A DNA stretch of 64,000 bases, taken from NCBI RefSeq assembly GCF_027580225.2, contig NC_073356.2, positions 15,033,501 through 15,097,500 on the forward strand. Reading direction: 5' to 3'. The DNA comes from Misgurnus anguillicaudatus (Eukaryota > Chordata > Actinopteri > Cypriniformes > Cobitidae). Both the position numbers and the translations under genes were made by a program. The notes beneath the pieces were generated by a model. The model was given only the letters and a program-made list of their open reading frames with translations. It was not told where the DNA came from and ran no database searches. The number at the start of each line of letters is the position of its first letter. Within the stretch, counting starts at the first letter, position 1. Below, in pieces: positions 1 to 11,152 of the stretch.

Positions 1-440
1 AGGGACTTTCCTTCGCAGGGTGACAACAGTAGGTACACAGGGCAGCCTTCCTTGGTAGGTATACAGTGGTAAGTAGGCAGAAGAGACTTTCCTTCACAGA
101 ATAACAACAGTCAGTACACAGAATAGGCCTTCCTTTGTAAGTATGCAATGGTAAGTGTGCCGAAGAGACTTTCCTTTGCGGATAGGCGGCGATAATCTTA
201 CACGGAGGGCTTTTCCTTTGCAAGTGGGCAGCACTAAGTATACAGAGACTGGCTTCCTTTTACAGGTAGGCAACAGAGGGGGTACACGGAAAAGGCTTTC
301 CTTTACAGGTAGGCTGCGGCTGGTATACAGAGGAGGCTTTCCTATACAGGTAGGCAATGAAGAGTACACCAAGATAACTTCCCATTGCAAGCGAGCAACG
401 ATCAGTATGAAAAAGGGTCTTTCCTTGTATAAGCAACAAT
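1..440. repeat. Degenerate ~50-bp minisatellite
   Basis: A tandem array of diverged units of about 50 bp, each built round a ctttcctt(t)-x-caggtaggca core followed by a variable 'agtacacag' stretch. Reading frames across it on both strands are by-products of the repeat and are not genes. The array runs off the left edge, so its full length is unknown. Confidence 0.8.
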
Positions 441-1150
441 GATCATCCAGACAGGGCTTTTTTCATAAGCACACAGTAATAGAAGCAGAAGACACGTTGT
501 TATGCAAGTAGCAGTGGTAAGTATTCAGACTGGATTTCCATTGTGAGCAAACAGCAATAAACACAAAGGGCTTCCTCAAATAGACAACAATGGGCATCCA
601 GACAGGGCTTTCTTCATAAGCACACAATAATAGAAGCAGAAGGCACGTTGCTATACAAGTGGCAGGGGTAAGTATGCAGACGGGGCTTCCAACGTGAGCA
701 CACAGCAGTGGACACAAAGGGCTTCCTCAAATAAACAACAATAAGAATCCAGACAGGGCTTTCTTCATGAACACAAGATGATTGAAGCAGTAGGCACGTT
801 GCTATGAAATTAGCAGTGGTAAGGATACAGACAGGGTTTCCAACGTGAACACACAGCAGTAGACACAAAGGGCTGGCTTACATAAGCACAGGGAACATCC
901 AAACCGGGCTTTCTTCAGAAGTATACAGTAAGGAAAGCAGAAGAGGCGTTCTATGCAAGCAGCAAGTTTAAGTATACAGGTTGTTCCAATGTGAGCTGAC
1001 AGCAGTGGACACAAAGGATGGGCTTACATAAGCACAAGAAACATTCAAGCAGGGTTTTCTTCAGAAGTATACAGCAAGGAAAGCAGAAGAGGCGTTCTAG
1101 GCAAACAGCAAGGGTAAATATACAAATCTTTCCATTGTGAGCTGACAAGG
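441..1150. repeat. ~150-bp higher-order tandem repeat
   Basis: About five copies of a roughly 150-bp unit; the anchor gggctttcttca recurs near 455, 606, 757, 909 and 1050. Each unit seems to contain three diverged ~50-bp sub-units related to the array at 1-440, so this looks like a higher-order amplification of the same minisatellite. The apparent reading frames are repeat artefacts. Confidence 0.75.
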
Positions 1151-1760
1151 GTAGACACAGCGGTGAGCAGGTAGATGTAGCTCCCGTCTAGATAGGTCTT
1201 GTAATCATTGCGACACAGATCATTGATTGGAAAACTTCAGCTCTACAAGTAAACAGTATTCACGGTCACAGGCACGGACATCAGCAGGACAGGTGCTTCG
1301 CACACTCCAATAATAGTCAAAGCCACTCCACGGCAATGCACACATGTAGTTATCCACAACACATAAACTGAAATCCAAGTACTCACAGCAACATAGGGCT
1401 TATACTCCACTGCCTTGACCGAGACCCGTCTCTTGAAGTCGAAGTGTCTGCAGAAGTGATGAGATGGAACTCACATATACAGCGCTTCACTTCCACCGGC
1501 CAATCTGCCTGCCAGTCACGTTTGCTCCTCTTCTCTCACACAGCAAGGTTGCTTGTGATGTGTCCCAATCAGCCGTCACCACGTTCAATACGCACACCTG
1601 GCGCTCGTTTGTTCATCAAAATCGCCAGAGTGATCAGAACTAGCTGTGTGTTTCACTTAATTCTGTCCGGCGGGAAACCGCCTCCACAAAAGTAGTTCTG
1701 CTTTGGATTTTACTTTCGTTTTCGTTCGTTCATCTTTTCGTCACCCCATGACAGATTCAC
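1151..1760. other. Non-coding, no feature recognised
   Basis: Mixed-composition unique-looking DNA. One 83-codon frame at 1444-1695 has no recognisable domain. No RNA gene or element boundary was recognised. Confidence 0.4.
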
Positions 1761-1764
1761 ATTG

Positions 1765-2300
1765 TGACCATGATATGAGCACAGTGAATGTTGGATGACC
1801 TTACATTATGAGCTATGTTCACAATGTGAGGTCACAGAACATTCAATGTGCACTCTAAAGGGGATCGCACACCGGCCACGCAGCTCAGCGTCGCGTCGCG
1901 TCTAGGACAACTCGGAGGTATTGTAAACCGGAAGTGCACATTAAATAGTGCGAGCTTCGTCAGATAGTGTCTACTTCAAAATGCAAAATATACGTTAGCA
2001 GCCAATGTTAATCGTTAATGATTTGAGACACATATGATGTTATGTAATGTTAAACTATGTGAGTGGCGCTGTGTGGCGCGACAGGGATTTGAACAACTTC
2101 CTGAGTTACAGCTGGGCGGCGCGGACAGGCGCCACCTGGCGGCGCCGGTGTGCGTACACTCATAGAAAACAATGTGTTACATTTTTTTAGAACGGCGCGG
2201 CGCTGCGCGGCACTGAGCTGTGCGGCCGGTGTGCGATCCCCTTAACTATGTTCATGATGTGAGGACATAATACACTCACTGTGTGCTCATACAATGGTAC
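1765..2300. repeat. Older inverted repeat split by a MITE
   Basis: The sequence before the Harbinger MITE (cattgtgacc...atgagcacagtgaatg, from about 1768) is roughly the reverse complement of the sequence after it (cactcactgtgtgctcat, to about 2298), with a related direct motif (ctatgttcacaatgtgagg) on both sides. This suggests an older palindromic miniature element into which the MITE at 1859-2242 inserted. Confidence 0.5.
1859..2242. mobile_element. PIF/Harbinger-type MITE, 384 bp
   Basis: Terminal inverted repeats of about 30 bp or more begin AGGGGATCGCACACCGGCC at 1859 and end with the complement at 2242, with a few mismatches. The 3-bp sequence TAA at 1856-1858 is repeated at 2243-2245, the target duplication typical of PIF/Harbinger elements. 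The interior is GC-rich and non-coding. Confidence 0.8.
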
Positions 2301-3757
2301 ACCGCGGACCCGTTTAAGCTTTTAAACATAATTCGCGGGGACGAGTGGTCGCGAGTTGCAGTTCGAACAAAGTGCTGAAAAACCTCCTCTGCCAAATGTG
2401 TAACGTTTTAAACAGAAGTAAATGTCAAACAACCTTGCATTAGGAAAATTAATAACTGCTTTATTTATAGGCTAGTATATTTTCTATAGACGTGTAAAGC
2501 CATATTATAGCGGATTATTTTACTTTCATTGTTTCACGAGTTCGCCTGCCCATTCAGTCTTAATAATTAATGGTAAACGAACTCAGCTTGCTGTTCTTAA
2601 AGGCAGCTCGAAACTTAGGTCGGACTCGAGCCCCAAGTTCAAGACACAGAAGAAAAAAAGGAGGAGAAGATGAGGAGAGATGCCAGAAGAATTGCGTCTG
2701 TCGCGGAGGCACATAGACTCCCGTTTTGCTTTAAATGATAATTAACACAGCACTAAATGTGGTTCCTTTCAAACGTTAAAAATGTAGGCTACTCGTTAAA
2801 ATATTATTACTGCTGTAAAATAGTTTATTTTAATTATGGTGCCACGATCGCTGGATAATTTTCAAGTTTTTTACAGAAGCCTCTAATTACTTTTCATTTG
2901 CGATATCCCAGAGTTGAACGTCTTCACGTATTGTTATTATTTGCGAGGTACATTTGCAGATCAAAGTCATACGTCTGTTTAATCAATTGTGTTTTAGAAG
3001 TGCACATGCTCAAACTCTTATGACAGCATTGTTTCCCGACGGATACCATTAAATAAAGTGATCTCATTTCCAGAATCTCACATTTTTATTTCTCTAAGAT
3101 AGAGAAAGAGAGATTGGGTATAACAAATAAAAAAGGTATACAAAAGTTGTATCAGTTTACCTTCATTCGTTTTTCTTACCTTTTATTTCCTCAAAATAAA
3201 AAATAAACATTGTAGCCTACTGTCAGCAGAGTAGAGAAATAAATGACACAGAGAAAGATAAATGAAACATGACATCTGTCATTATTGGCAAAATATTTAA
3301 AGGGCTATTACCAGAATTTCGACCGCAATAGGCTACTGTCATTTATTTAATAAACGCAAATGTTCAGGCTAATTAAAAGGAAACTTGAAAATTTCATCTA
3401 TAGCAGTAAATGTATTTTTCGGGGGGGGGGGGGGGGTTACGTACGTTTAAATTCTTACATAATCAATCAGTAATCTATGTGATACAACTTCATCTCAAAG
3501 TCCAACAATTTTGTTTAGAATAAATGGCATGCCCACATCATAGCCACTTTTTTCTTTGCCTATTAATACCACCACAGACCTTCACCTACAACCACAACCC
3601 ACATAAATACAAGAATAGACTGTCAATGTGTGTGTCAAACAAGCCATTTTTTTCACCTGAGTGTAATAGTAGAAAAATGTATATAAACATTGTACTACAA
3701 TCTTTATAATATAACCAATAATAGTTGTTAGTTAAAGCCTAATGTACTTTTCCTTAC
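2301..3757. other. AT-rich non-coding DNA upstream of perforin-like gene
   Basis: No coding region or element boundary was recognised. A run of 16 G lies at 3421-3436. The 5' untranslated exon of the downstream gene should lie here or further upstream, because the coding exon opens just after a splice acceptor (ttttccttacag, ending 3759), but no donor could be assigned with confidence. Confidence 0.4.
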
Positions 3758-3762
3758 AGATC

Positions 3763-5516
3763 ATGGGGCAGTTTTGGACTCAGCTTATTTTCTGTGCTTT
3801 GCTTCTCGTGACCATTTCTGGAGGAGATGAATTAGGCACAACAAAAGAGTGTGAAGATGCTCCCTTTGTTCCAGGGCACAATCTTGGTGGAGAGGGATTT
3901 GATGTTGTGACCATGGAGCGAAAAGGTTCTTACGTGATCAACATGGAAAAATGGGATTTAGGAAACGGCACCTGTAGAATTCACAAAAACAAATACTTGG
4001 ATGAAGTGAAACAGAAGTTACCAGCAGCAGTTGTATTCTGGAGGAGCTTGCCAAAGTGTTCAATGAAAGTCTCCAGTCGGATCTTTGAATCAAGTGAATC
4101 ACTGGTCAGTGATTCATCATCAGCGCTTTCATCCAGCTGGAAACTTGGTCTAAATGCAATGTTCGTTGAAGGATCAGCTGGCGCCACCCATTCAAGAGAA
4201 GCAAAATTTGCAATGAGAAAATCAAAAGAAGACAAATACAGTTTTACCAAACATGAAGTTGCATGCAGCTTTTACAGGTGATACAATAATGGAAGCTTTA
4301 TTCCTCATTTATGTCATTCAATAAAAATTTTAATTTTTTAAAGATTTAACCAGACTGTGAATGTGTTATTTGCAGGTATCAGGTAGCCCAAACACCACCT
4401 CTTCATCAGGAGTTTCTTGAAGCAGTCAAATCTCTGCCCCCATCCTATGATGCAACTGCCTACCGTAGCTTCATCAGTACATACGGTACCCATTATATTA
4501 CTGATGTGCGGTTAGGAGGAAAAACGAAAGCCATAACAGCAATCAACACCTGTAAGGCATCACTGAAAGGACTTACAGATATTACAATAAAAGACTGTTT
4601 GGATGTGGAAGCCTCTGGAATAATCAAAAGAGCACATGTGACAGTAGAAACACATTTTTGTAATGAAAAGAAAAAGAAGATGGGTACAGGTCAAAAGTTC
4701 AGCAACATTTTCAGTGAACGCCAAACAGAGATTATTGGAGGAAACATAAATGAAGAAGATTTGCTGTTTTCTGGTTCGTCACACCCAAACTCCCTTAAAA
4801 ACTGGCTTGAGTCTTTGAAGACCCTCCCTGACATTACGCACTACACTCTCAAACCCCTTCATTTTATACTGAGTGAAAAAGATCCTGCCAGAAATGGACT
4901 TAAGAAAGCTGTTGAGGATTACATTAATGAAAACTCTCTAAGGAAGGTTTGCTCAGAATCTTGTGCCAATGGCAGAAGGCAAAGTGTGAGATATGAATGT
5001 GTTTGTGTTTGTGATAGCAGTCAAATGATAAAGTCTAATTGCTGTCCAGCTGAAGAAGGGGTTGCCACACTGAAAGTCTACAAACTCTACGCTAACGGTT
5101 TATATGGAGATGTGTGGGATCAAACAGATGGTGTTGTATCAGTCAAATTTGGTACACAAATCAAACGCACTGTGGTTATTTATAATAATGACAATCCACA
5201 TTGGCCAGAAACATTTGAGTTTGGTACCATTAAGATCAATATGGCTAATCGACTAAACTTTGAAGTATATGATGCAGACAGCGACTGGAACAGTGATCCC
5301 CTTGGTGAATGCTCATTTGCTCTTCGGAGTGGTGTTGTGACCGATACCTGTGTCTTTACATATGGCACCTTCTTTTTCACTTATGAAGTGCAATGTGCAC
5401 CCAGTCTAGAGGGCCCTCAGTGTAATGATTACAAATCTCCAATGCCTTCCCATCTTGCTAACATTTTCAGCTCAAGAAATGGTATTCTGGTTAAGGACTT
5501 GTGGAAGCTAGAATAA
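3763..5516 (+). CDS. Perforin-like MACPF/C2 pore-forming protein
   Basis: Two coding exons, 3763-4277 and 4376-5516, joined over a 98-bp GT-AG intron (phase 2), give about 551 residues, the usual perforin length. I chose ATG 3763 because the earlier in-frame ATG at 3742 lies upstream of a strong acceptor ending at 3759. That implies a non-coding first exon, as in vertebrate perforin genes. Residues 1-20 look like a signal peptide. The MACPF signature YRSFISTYGTHY is at about residues 201-212. A cysteine-rich EGF-like stretch follows at about 363-395, and a C2 domain from about 400 retains aspartates in VWDQTDG and YDADSDWNSD that fit Ca2+-dependent membrane binding. By family knowledge it is a secreted cytotoxic-lymphocyte protein that oligomerises into membrane pores. 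The frame is intact. Teleosts carry several perforin paralogues and I cannot say which this is. Confidence in the family is high. Confidence 0.93.
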
Positions 5517-5532
5517 ACCCGCAATCAACTAA

Positions 5533-7063
5533 GGGTGCGTTCACACAACAAAATTTCGGGAGTGACAACAAGGGTGGTTCCTTATTAAAGTTTTAATTTC
5601 CAAAATGAATGAACATAAAATCAGTTTCAGCAACTGCACGTTTTACCAAAGCAGATATATTCAATACAAAAGTAATCATAATGACTTGTGAAGCAAATCG
5701 ATCCGTTTTTGCAAGAAATTGAACTTTATTTAAAGCATTAACACAGCCAAATAGGAAGTGCGCTTACGCTCCCGCTCTGTAGGTGGGGCAGAGAGTATGG
5801 TTTACCTGCCGCAGGCAAAACCAGCCTCTTAGCACCACCTAGAGAGCGGGAGCGTAAAAGATACTTTATATGTTTCCAAGGTTATATATGGACGCTAATA
5901 ACGTTGTAATAAGGAGTCATGGGGATTACTTTTGTATTGGATATATCTGCTTTTTGAGCTCTCAAAGTGACGCATCTTTTGCCTTGCATTATATGAATCA
6001 CAGATGGTTTGTTTTGCAAAATATCTTCTTTATTGCTTCCCTGAAGATAAAAGGTGAGTACATAAAGAGCTAATTTTTATATCCCTTTTATTATACACTT
6101 AACCTTATATTAATCGTCCACTTTTAAGGTTTAAACTTTATATATCTCACTTACTGGACTGCACACGTTTTTATGTGTAATGTAATATGTTCTGTAGCGT
6201 CTATGAAGGTATTATAATATTACATTAACCTTATGAAGCAAATCTGCTGCGTAGTTTGCAGTCATTTTCATGCACTGTAACGTTATCTTAACACAAAGAG
6301 CAACGAATGACATGACAGACAACTGGTTGTCCAGTGCGATTCCGTTCACACGACACAGCTTCTCTGTAAATACGATTGTGAAACCCGAAAAGTTACGGGT
6401 GTGAGGTCGGTTATACAGTTGCAATCAGAAATATTCAACCCCCAAAGAGTTTTAAGGATTTATAAATAAAAATCTTTTCAAAGTGCAGGATTCTGCTTTG
6501 GATGAGTTTTTTATGAGTTAAGTGAGGCATAAAATCAAAACAGAAAATGTTTGATGTAGTATTTGTGTGTAATAGTATATTTTGTTAAGATAGCCATGTC
6601 ACAATTATTCAACCCTTATATAATATTGTTATTTTTAAAGCTTTCTGACAGTTTTTATGGCCTGAAGTGAAGCTGAAACATCATTAAGCCTTTAGGAACT
6701 CTATAACGATCCTTCATTTGCTTCGGCTGTGATGCATATAAACCCCAACCATCAAGGTCTTCAAGGTGAGTTGCAATCATGGGAAAGACAAAGGAGCTTC
6801 CACAAAAGCTAAGATAGGAGATTATTTCATCACATCTGAAGGGCCTTGGGTATAAGAAGATTTCCAAAATATTTAACATTCCAAGAGATTTTTATTATTT
6901 TTTTATCAACATTTTTTGAGGTGAGGGGGTTGAATATTTCTGATTGCAACTGTAGAATGTGGTTGTCAAACCTGTAAATAACCGAACTGAGTGTGAACGG
7001 AACCTTCTTAAGGACTCAAATATGGGTTTGACAACCGTATTATGGTACCGTGTGAACGCAGCC
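5533..7063. mobile_element. Harbinger-type non-autonomous element, 1.5 kb
   Basis: Ends GGGTGCGTTCACAC (5533) and GTGTGAACGCAGCC (to 7063) are near-perfect inverted repeats flanked by TAA on both sides (5530-5532 and 7064-7066). It begins only 16 bp after the perforin stop codon, so it may supply 3' UTR sequence. Inside, a gaagtgcgcttacgctcccgct motif near 5757 and its inverted copy near 5845, and an atggggattacttttgtattg segment near 5920, recur around 49.2 and 55.8 kb. No coding capacity was recognised apart from the Tc1 relic nested inside. Confidence 0.75.
6416..6952 (+). mobile_element. Tc1/mariner relic nested in Harbinger element
   Basis: Inverted termini CAGTTGCAATCAGAAATATT (6416) and the complement (to 6952) are flanked by TA on both sides (6414-6415, 6953-6954), as expected for Tc1/mariner. 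From 6779 the plus strand reads MGKTKEL, then a stop, then GLGYKKISKIFNIPR, which matches the N-terminal helix-turn-helix region of Tc1 transposases. It is a heavily deleted dead copy, 537 bp long. Confidence 0.8.
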
Positions 7064-7193
7064 TAAGATAAGTTTCAAGAGCACTTCTGGAAAAAAGATG
7101 GAGCTGTACAAAATGTTACTTCTCAGACTAAACTCATATTCATTAAAATATAATCTAGCACATCTTAAAAATCATTAGATGCAAAATGTTTAA

Positions 7194-7471
7194 AGGAACA
7201 GTATGTAAAAAATGTATATCAATGAATCATAAAATGGCCCTGATATGTCACTAGGCATTAAGAAATCATTTTAATTTCAAATACTTATATTACTGACAAC
7301 AGTGGTCTGGCCAGGATATTGTCATTTAAAAAGTTGAGTTGCAGCCCTAAACTGATGTTTATGTTGTCATTTTGTGTATTGGCCACCAGTTGTGTGATTG
7401 CAGTACCAGTTTTAGCCACAAGTTTTGTGATTACAATACCAGTTTTGTCCACAATCCTACATACTGTTCCT
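7194..7471. mobile_element. piggyBac-like MITE, 278 bp
   Basis: Inverted termini AGGAACAGTATGTA (7194) and TACATACTGTTCCT (to 7471) are flanked by TTAA on both sides (7190-7193, 7472-7475), the piggyBac target. The interior is non-coding with a short internal duplication (accagtttt..ccacaa). Confidence 0.75.
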
Positions 7472-7475
7472 TTAA

Positions 7476-7694
7476 GTATATCCAGAAACATTATGTGAAA
7501 TTTTGCATTTTAATTGCTTAATTTGCTTTATTTTTGTTCTATTAAAGCATTTACAAAGACAGACCTGTGTGTTATCTTTATTTCCCGTGAAGTGAAACTT
7601 GTGATAAATTTGGCAACTGTCCTGTTACAAATTTGCCACTGAAAACCTCTGCTTATTCATAAATATTTAATTTTTTTGCAGGGCAACAATGCAT
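7476..7694. other. AT-rich spacer, nothing recognised
   Basis: Non-coding AT-rich DNA between the piggyBac-like MITE and the host repeat hit by the Polinton. Confidence 0.35.
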
Positions 7695-7774
7695 TGTTTC
7701 TTAAAGGGAAACTTCACCCGTTTGCATTAAGCTTTGTACCGTTAGAACCCCAGTCATTTTTTTAAATGGTCGTG
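7695..7774. repeat. Left half of host repeat interrupted by Polinton
   Basis: Begins ttaaagggaaacttcaccc and ends with the GTCGTG target copy (7769-7774). Joined in the mind to the sequence after 24325 it reads as one continuous dispersed repeat, which fixes the Polinton insertion point. I recall this as a common cyprinid repeat, but could not verify that here. Confidence 0.6.
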
Positions 7775-7998
7775 AGAAGAAAATATGATGTACCATGTGT
7801 CAAAAATTATGATTTATGGCCCTGATTTACGACCTAACACCTTATGAGATGTTTGCTTCCTGTAATAAAATATTATGGTGGTAATTAATGTTTATAATCC
7901 GGAAATTACTCCGGAAATTACTCAGGAAATGATGTTTATCCAGGTGTCCTATAGTCTCTGTTGTTTCACGCCTCCCCTCTTCTGTGCGAGTGTTTAAA
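7775..7998 (+). repeat. Polinton left terminal inverted repeat (224 bp)
   Basis: Matches the reverse complement of 24096-24319 with only a handful of substitutions and no length change. It contains three tandem ccggaaattact-type motifs near 7895-7930. Similarity stops after gtgtttaaa at 7998. Confidence 0.92.
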
Positions 7999-8204
7999 GA
8001 AATCAGAAGATAGTAAAAAAGGCAAGTTAGAATTTTGTTTGTCAGAATGTTTTGCTTTTAAGCATAATGTCTGTGAATAAATCAATACACATGATTAAAG
8101 AAATAAGAAGACCTGATGAAGAAATAATGTTAAATTAAATAAATTGAAATAGTATTTAGGTAGGTTTTTTAAAAGAGGTACCGGTTAGGAGTTCAATTGA
8201 ATAA

Positions 8205-8990
8205 GCTGTTGTCTTCCTGTCTTGAAAGTTGTAATGTAAATCTTTCCTTCCAAGCCAGTCATCGTCGTCTATCTGGGTCACTCCCCAAGATCTCTGATAC
8301 GTCCGTACAGTTCAATAGAATAAACGTTTAGGAACTTGGCCAGGTGTTAAGACATTTTCCCTGCAGACATGTAGTCTCTGTCCCTGCTTGATATTTAAAT
8401 ATTACTTCCTTGCAGTCTCTGTCATCTCCCACAAACACGGTGCCATGGTATTACAAAAATCTAGATCAATTGATGGAAACTTTACGAGCTCTGCTAGGTG
8501 TTAAGACATTTCCTTTCCCTGCAGACTAAGTGTCTGCTCACGCCAAAGGTCCTTCCTTGATATTTAAATACAACCAATACTGTCGTCTTCATCCTGTATC
8601 AAGGTAAGGTGCTAGGTCGTTAGATCAATGTTTCAGAACAGTGCTAGGGCGTGTAGACTTAGGGGATACACAAACCAAACGGCCATTGCTTGATATTTAA
8701 ATACAACCAATACTGTCGTCTTCATCCTGTATCAAGGTAAGGTGCTAGGTCGTTAGATCAATGTTTCAGAACAGTGCTAGGGCGTGTAGACTTAGGGGAT
8801 ACACAAACCAAACGGCCGTTGCTTGATATTTTAATACAACCAATACTGTCGTCTTCATCCTGTATCAAGGTAAGGTGCTAGGTCGTTAGATCAATGTTTC
8901 AGAACAATGCTAGGGTGTGTAGACATAGTGGCTACACATACCAAACGGCCCTTGCTTATATTTTAATTCACCCTTTCCTTAAACACACCT
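8205..8990 (+). repeat. Polinton left-arm tandem repeats, 133-bp unit
   Basis: Three nearly identical 133-bp copies (8558-8690, 8691-8823, 8824-8956) and a partial fourth follow two more diverged, longer copies back to about 8205. Each good unit carries an AT-rich TATTTAAATA box (TATTTTAATA in the third copy), a ctgtcgtcttcatcctgtat stretch and a consensus-like splice donor CAAGGTAAGG about 40 bp downstream. It is non-coding. Its position, between the left end and the first gene, would suit repeated promoter or leader-exon modules, which is inference. Confidence 0.75.
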
Positions 8991-9602
8991 TTTTCTTGGG
9001 GACAAACAGATCTTTTGATTTGTAGTGTTTAAATGTAATTCAATAAAAAAAGTAGATTTAAGTATAGCATTGCTTATTCTTTTGCGCTTTAGATGTCTAC
9101 ATAAATAAAATTCTATACATATAGTTATAAGTATGCGTGGGTGAAATGTTATGTCATTTGCCTTATACAGTTTAAAATGTTAATATATTAAATGTATGGT
9201 TTAAAATAAAATTACTCTTTTAACAGTGATGAGTAATTATACTTTTAACTACAGGCTTGTCTAGTTAGTTCTTTTTCCCATCGGTTTTCATGAAGATATA
9301 GTCTTTACATTAGAAATGTATAAGTATTTATAATTTACTAGAGAAGCTTATATTTCTAGTTGATAATCTTATTTGTAAAAGGTTTGAAAAAATTAAAAAT
9401 AACCAAATAACCAAATAAAATATAGGGTGGGTTTGTGTCATGCAAATTTGTGGGGTACGGCCTCCTGAGTCTGGTAAGCCCCGCCTCCGTAGTTCAAAAG
9501 GTCGGATTCTCATTTGGGCTCTTACAGCAGTAACTGATTTCCACGAGGACATCTCTTTCTCTCGGTTATATTAAAGCGGCCTTGTTTTATTTTTTTCAAA
9601 CA
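8991..9602. other. AT-rich non-coding interval in Polinton left arm
   Basis: No recognisable gene. A TATA-like ttatattaaa near 9567-9576 lies about 30 bp before the sequence leading into the ATG at 9603 and could be the core promoter of the spliced gene that follows. Confidence 0.4.
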
Positions 9603-11152
9603 ATGGACTCAGGACTCACTGGTAAGTTATTTTGTTTGTTTTATATGTTTTATTTATCATGACTGATTTACCAAGTTATCTTCATTTGTAAAAACAGTCT
9701 TATTGTGTTTTTATTTTAAACATTTAACAGGCTTTTAAATGTACATGTATACGATGCAGGAATTTTTAAAACGCTGCCCACCTACCAACATTTTGATCAG
9801 ATCGACCAGCTTTGTAAGTGTTTTAATTATATTTTCAAGTAAATACCTGAATGATTATATAATCACATTTATATATGTATATTTTATATTACACGTTTAT
9901 TCCAAATTAGTGATTCTACTTTGATAAATCTTGAAGAGCAAAGCGACACTAGGAACAGCGATCTGCAAGGTAATACTGTATTATTTTAATTATACATTCA
10001 AATTTTTTTTTTCTGAAAATGTGATACTTACATTTTACACTTTTATACCAATAGTAAATGCCCCAGCAATAAATGAGTGTTTTCAAGGCGTTAATGAGGA
10101 CTGTGAACTGCAAGGTAGCTATATTATGTGTTCTTTACATCTCTTTAATGTGTATTATTGACTGTTACATGTATCTTAATTCTTTTTGAAAAAACGTTTC
10201 TTTCTGTTTTATACATGTAGATGCCGCATTACTAGTCACACAACCAGGATTTGTACCACAGAAAACCTCTACAAAATCTTCAAGACTTAGTCTTAGTCGG
10301 AAACGTAAGCAGGCCCGTTCTAATAACCGTGATAAAAGGGCATGCCCGTACCATACACTAGTCTCTGATGCGCAACCTCGGGATACCGCCACAGATTTCA
10401 TTAAAACAGTTGGTAAGTGTGATTATGTAGCTAAATATTCGATGTTTAAATACTGTGGTGTTGTAGTATACTAATCTTGCTGTATTTAAACAGATTTCTA
10501 TACAGAAAACCTGTTAGGAGCTGGAGATGTCACAAATTCATGGTCTGCAGCGTTGGCAAGGGCCTCAGAAGCTAACGGTGATGCGATAGTACCGGTAGTT
10601 ACTACCGTACCGACATCGTCTGTGGATTCGCAGACATCTGCGGAGGTTAATCTGCCAAGTGTGGTTGGTGCCGGTGTTGAGGATGCATCTTCTGTGATTT
10701 TTGAAACATCTCTACCTACAAACCAGGAACATTTCAACAATGAGTTGTTGCAGGAATTGACAGCGCAAGTGAGAAGACAGGCTGAAGGCATCGCTGCCAT
10801 AATTTCAAGGTGTACAGATCAAGACATATTGCTGAAAAGACAGGCTGAAGGCATCGCTGCCATAATTTCAAGGTGTACAGATAAAGACATATTGCTGAGA
10901 AGACAGGCTGAAGGAATCGCTGCCATAATTTCAAGGTGTACAGCTCAAGAGGCATTGCTGAGAAGACAGACTGAAGGCATCGCTGCCATAATTTCGTGGT
11001 CTAAAGATCAAGAGGTATTGACCAGACTTATATTTGAAGCTCACCAGAAGACTTCTGAAGAACAAAACTTGGTGAACAGGTGCTGCTTGATCGATTGGTG
11101 GACATTGAAAAAGCCCAGAGAAAGGAATTCGACCTACAGGGAAGTACGGTAA
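9603..11152 (+). CDS. Candidate spliced Polinton gene with 21-residue repeats
   Basis: I see up to six GT-AG exons: 9603-9621, 9760-9813, 9911-9969, 10055-10114, 10221-10412 and 10494-11152. Introns are short (about 80-140 bp) with good acceptors and, for all but exon 3, every junction is phase 1 and keeps one frame. Exon 3 is open in the frame that joins exon 4 but is out of phase with exon 2; skipping it also leaves an open frame. Exon 5 encodes a basic stretch (SRKRKQARSNNRDKR) that could be a nuclear signal. The last exon has an acidic/serine-threonine-rich segment and then four 21-residue repeats. About 310-330 residues in total. No family recognised. The model rests only on splice-like signals and frame conservation, so treat it as a prediction. 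Confidence 0.5.
10774..11025 (+). repeat. Four 63-bp coding repeats (21 residues each)
   Basis: Within the last exon of the spliced candidate, the unit RQAEGIAAIISRCTDQDILL recurs four times at an exact 63-nt spacing, the fourth copy being the most diverged. Twenty-one residues is three heptads with hydrophobic residues at regular spacing, so a coiled coil or helical rod is plausible. DNA identity between copies is high, implying recent duplication or conversion. Confidence 0.85.

Noticed and set aside
155..1148. Several open frames of 60-95 codons on both strands
   Set aside because: All follow the minisatellite period and repeat one another; no start context or domain.
3421..3436. G16 run as regulatory or quadruplex element
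   Set aside because: A plain homopolymer upstream of the gene; may be assembly noise and nothing else supports a function.
8558..8956. CRISPR-like direct repeats
   Set aside because: Units are contiguous 133-bp tandem copies without spacers, in a eukaryotic element.
9400..9550. tRNA-like segment with a gttcaaa box
   Set aside because: No acceptor stem or A-box/B-box pair at the right spacing could be formed by eye.
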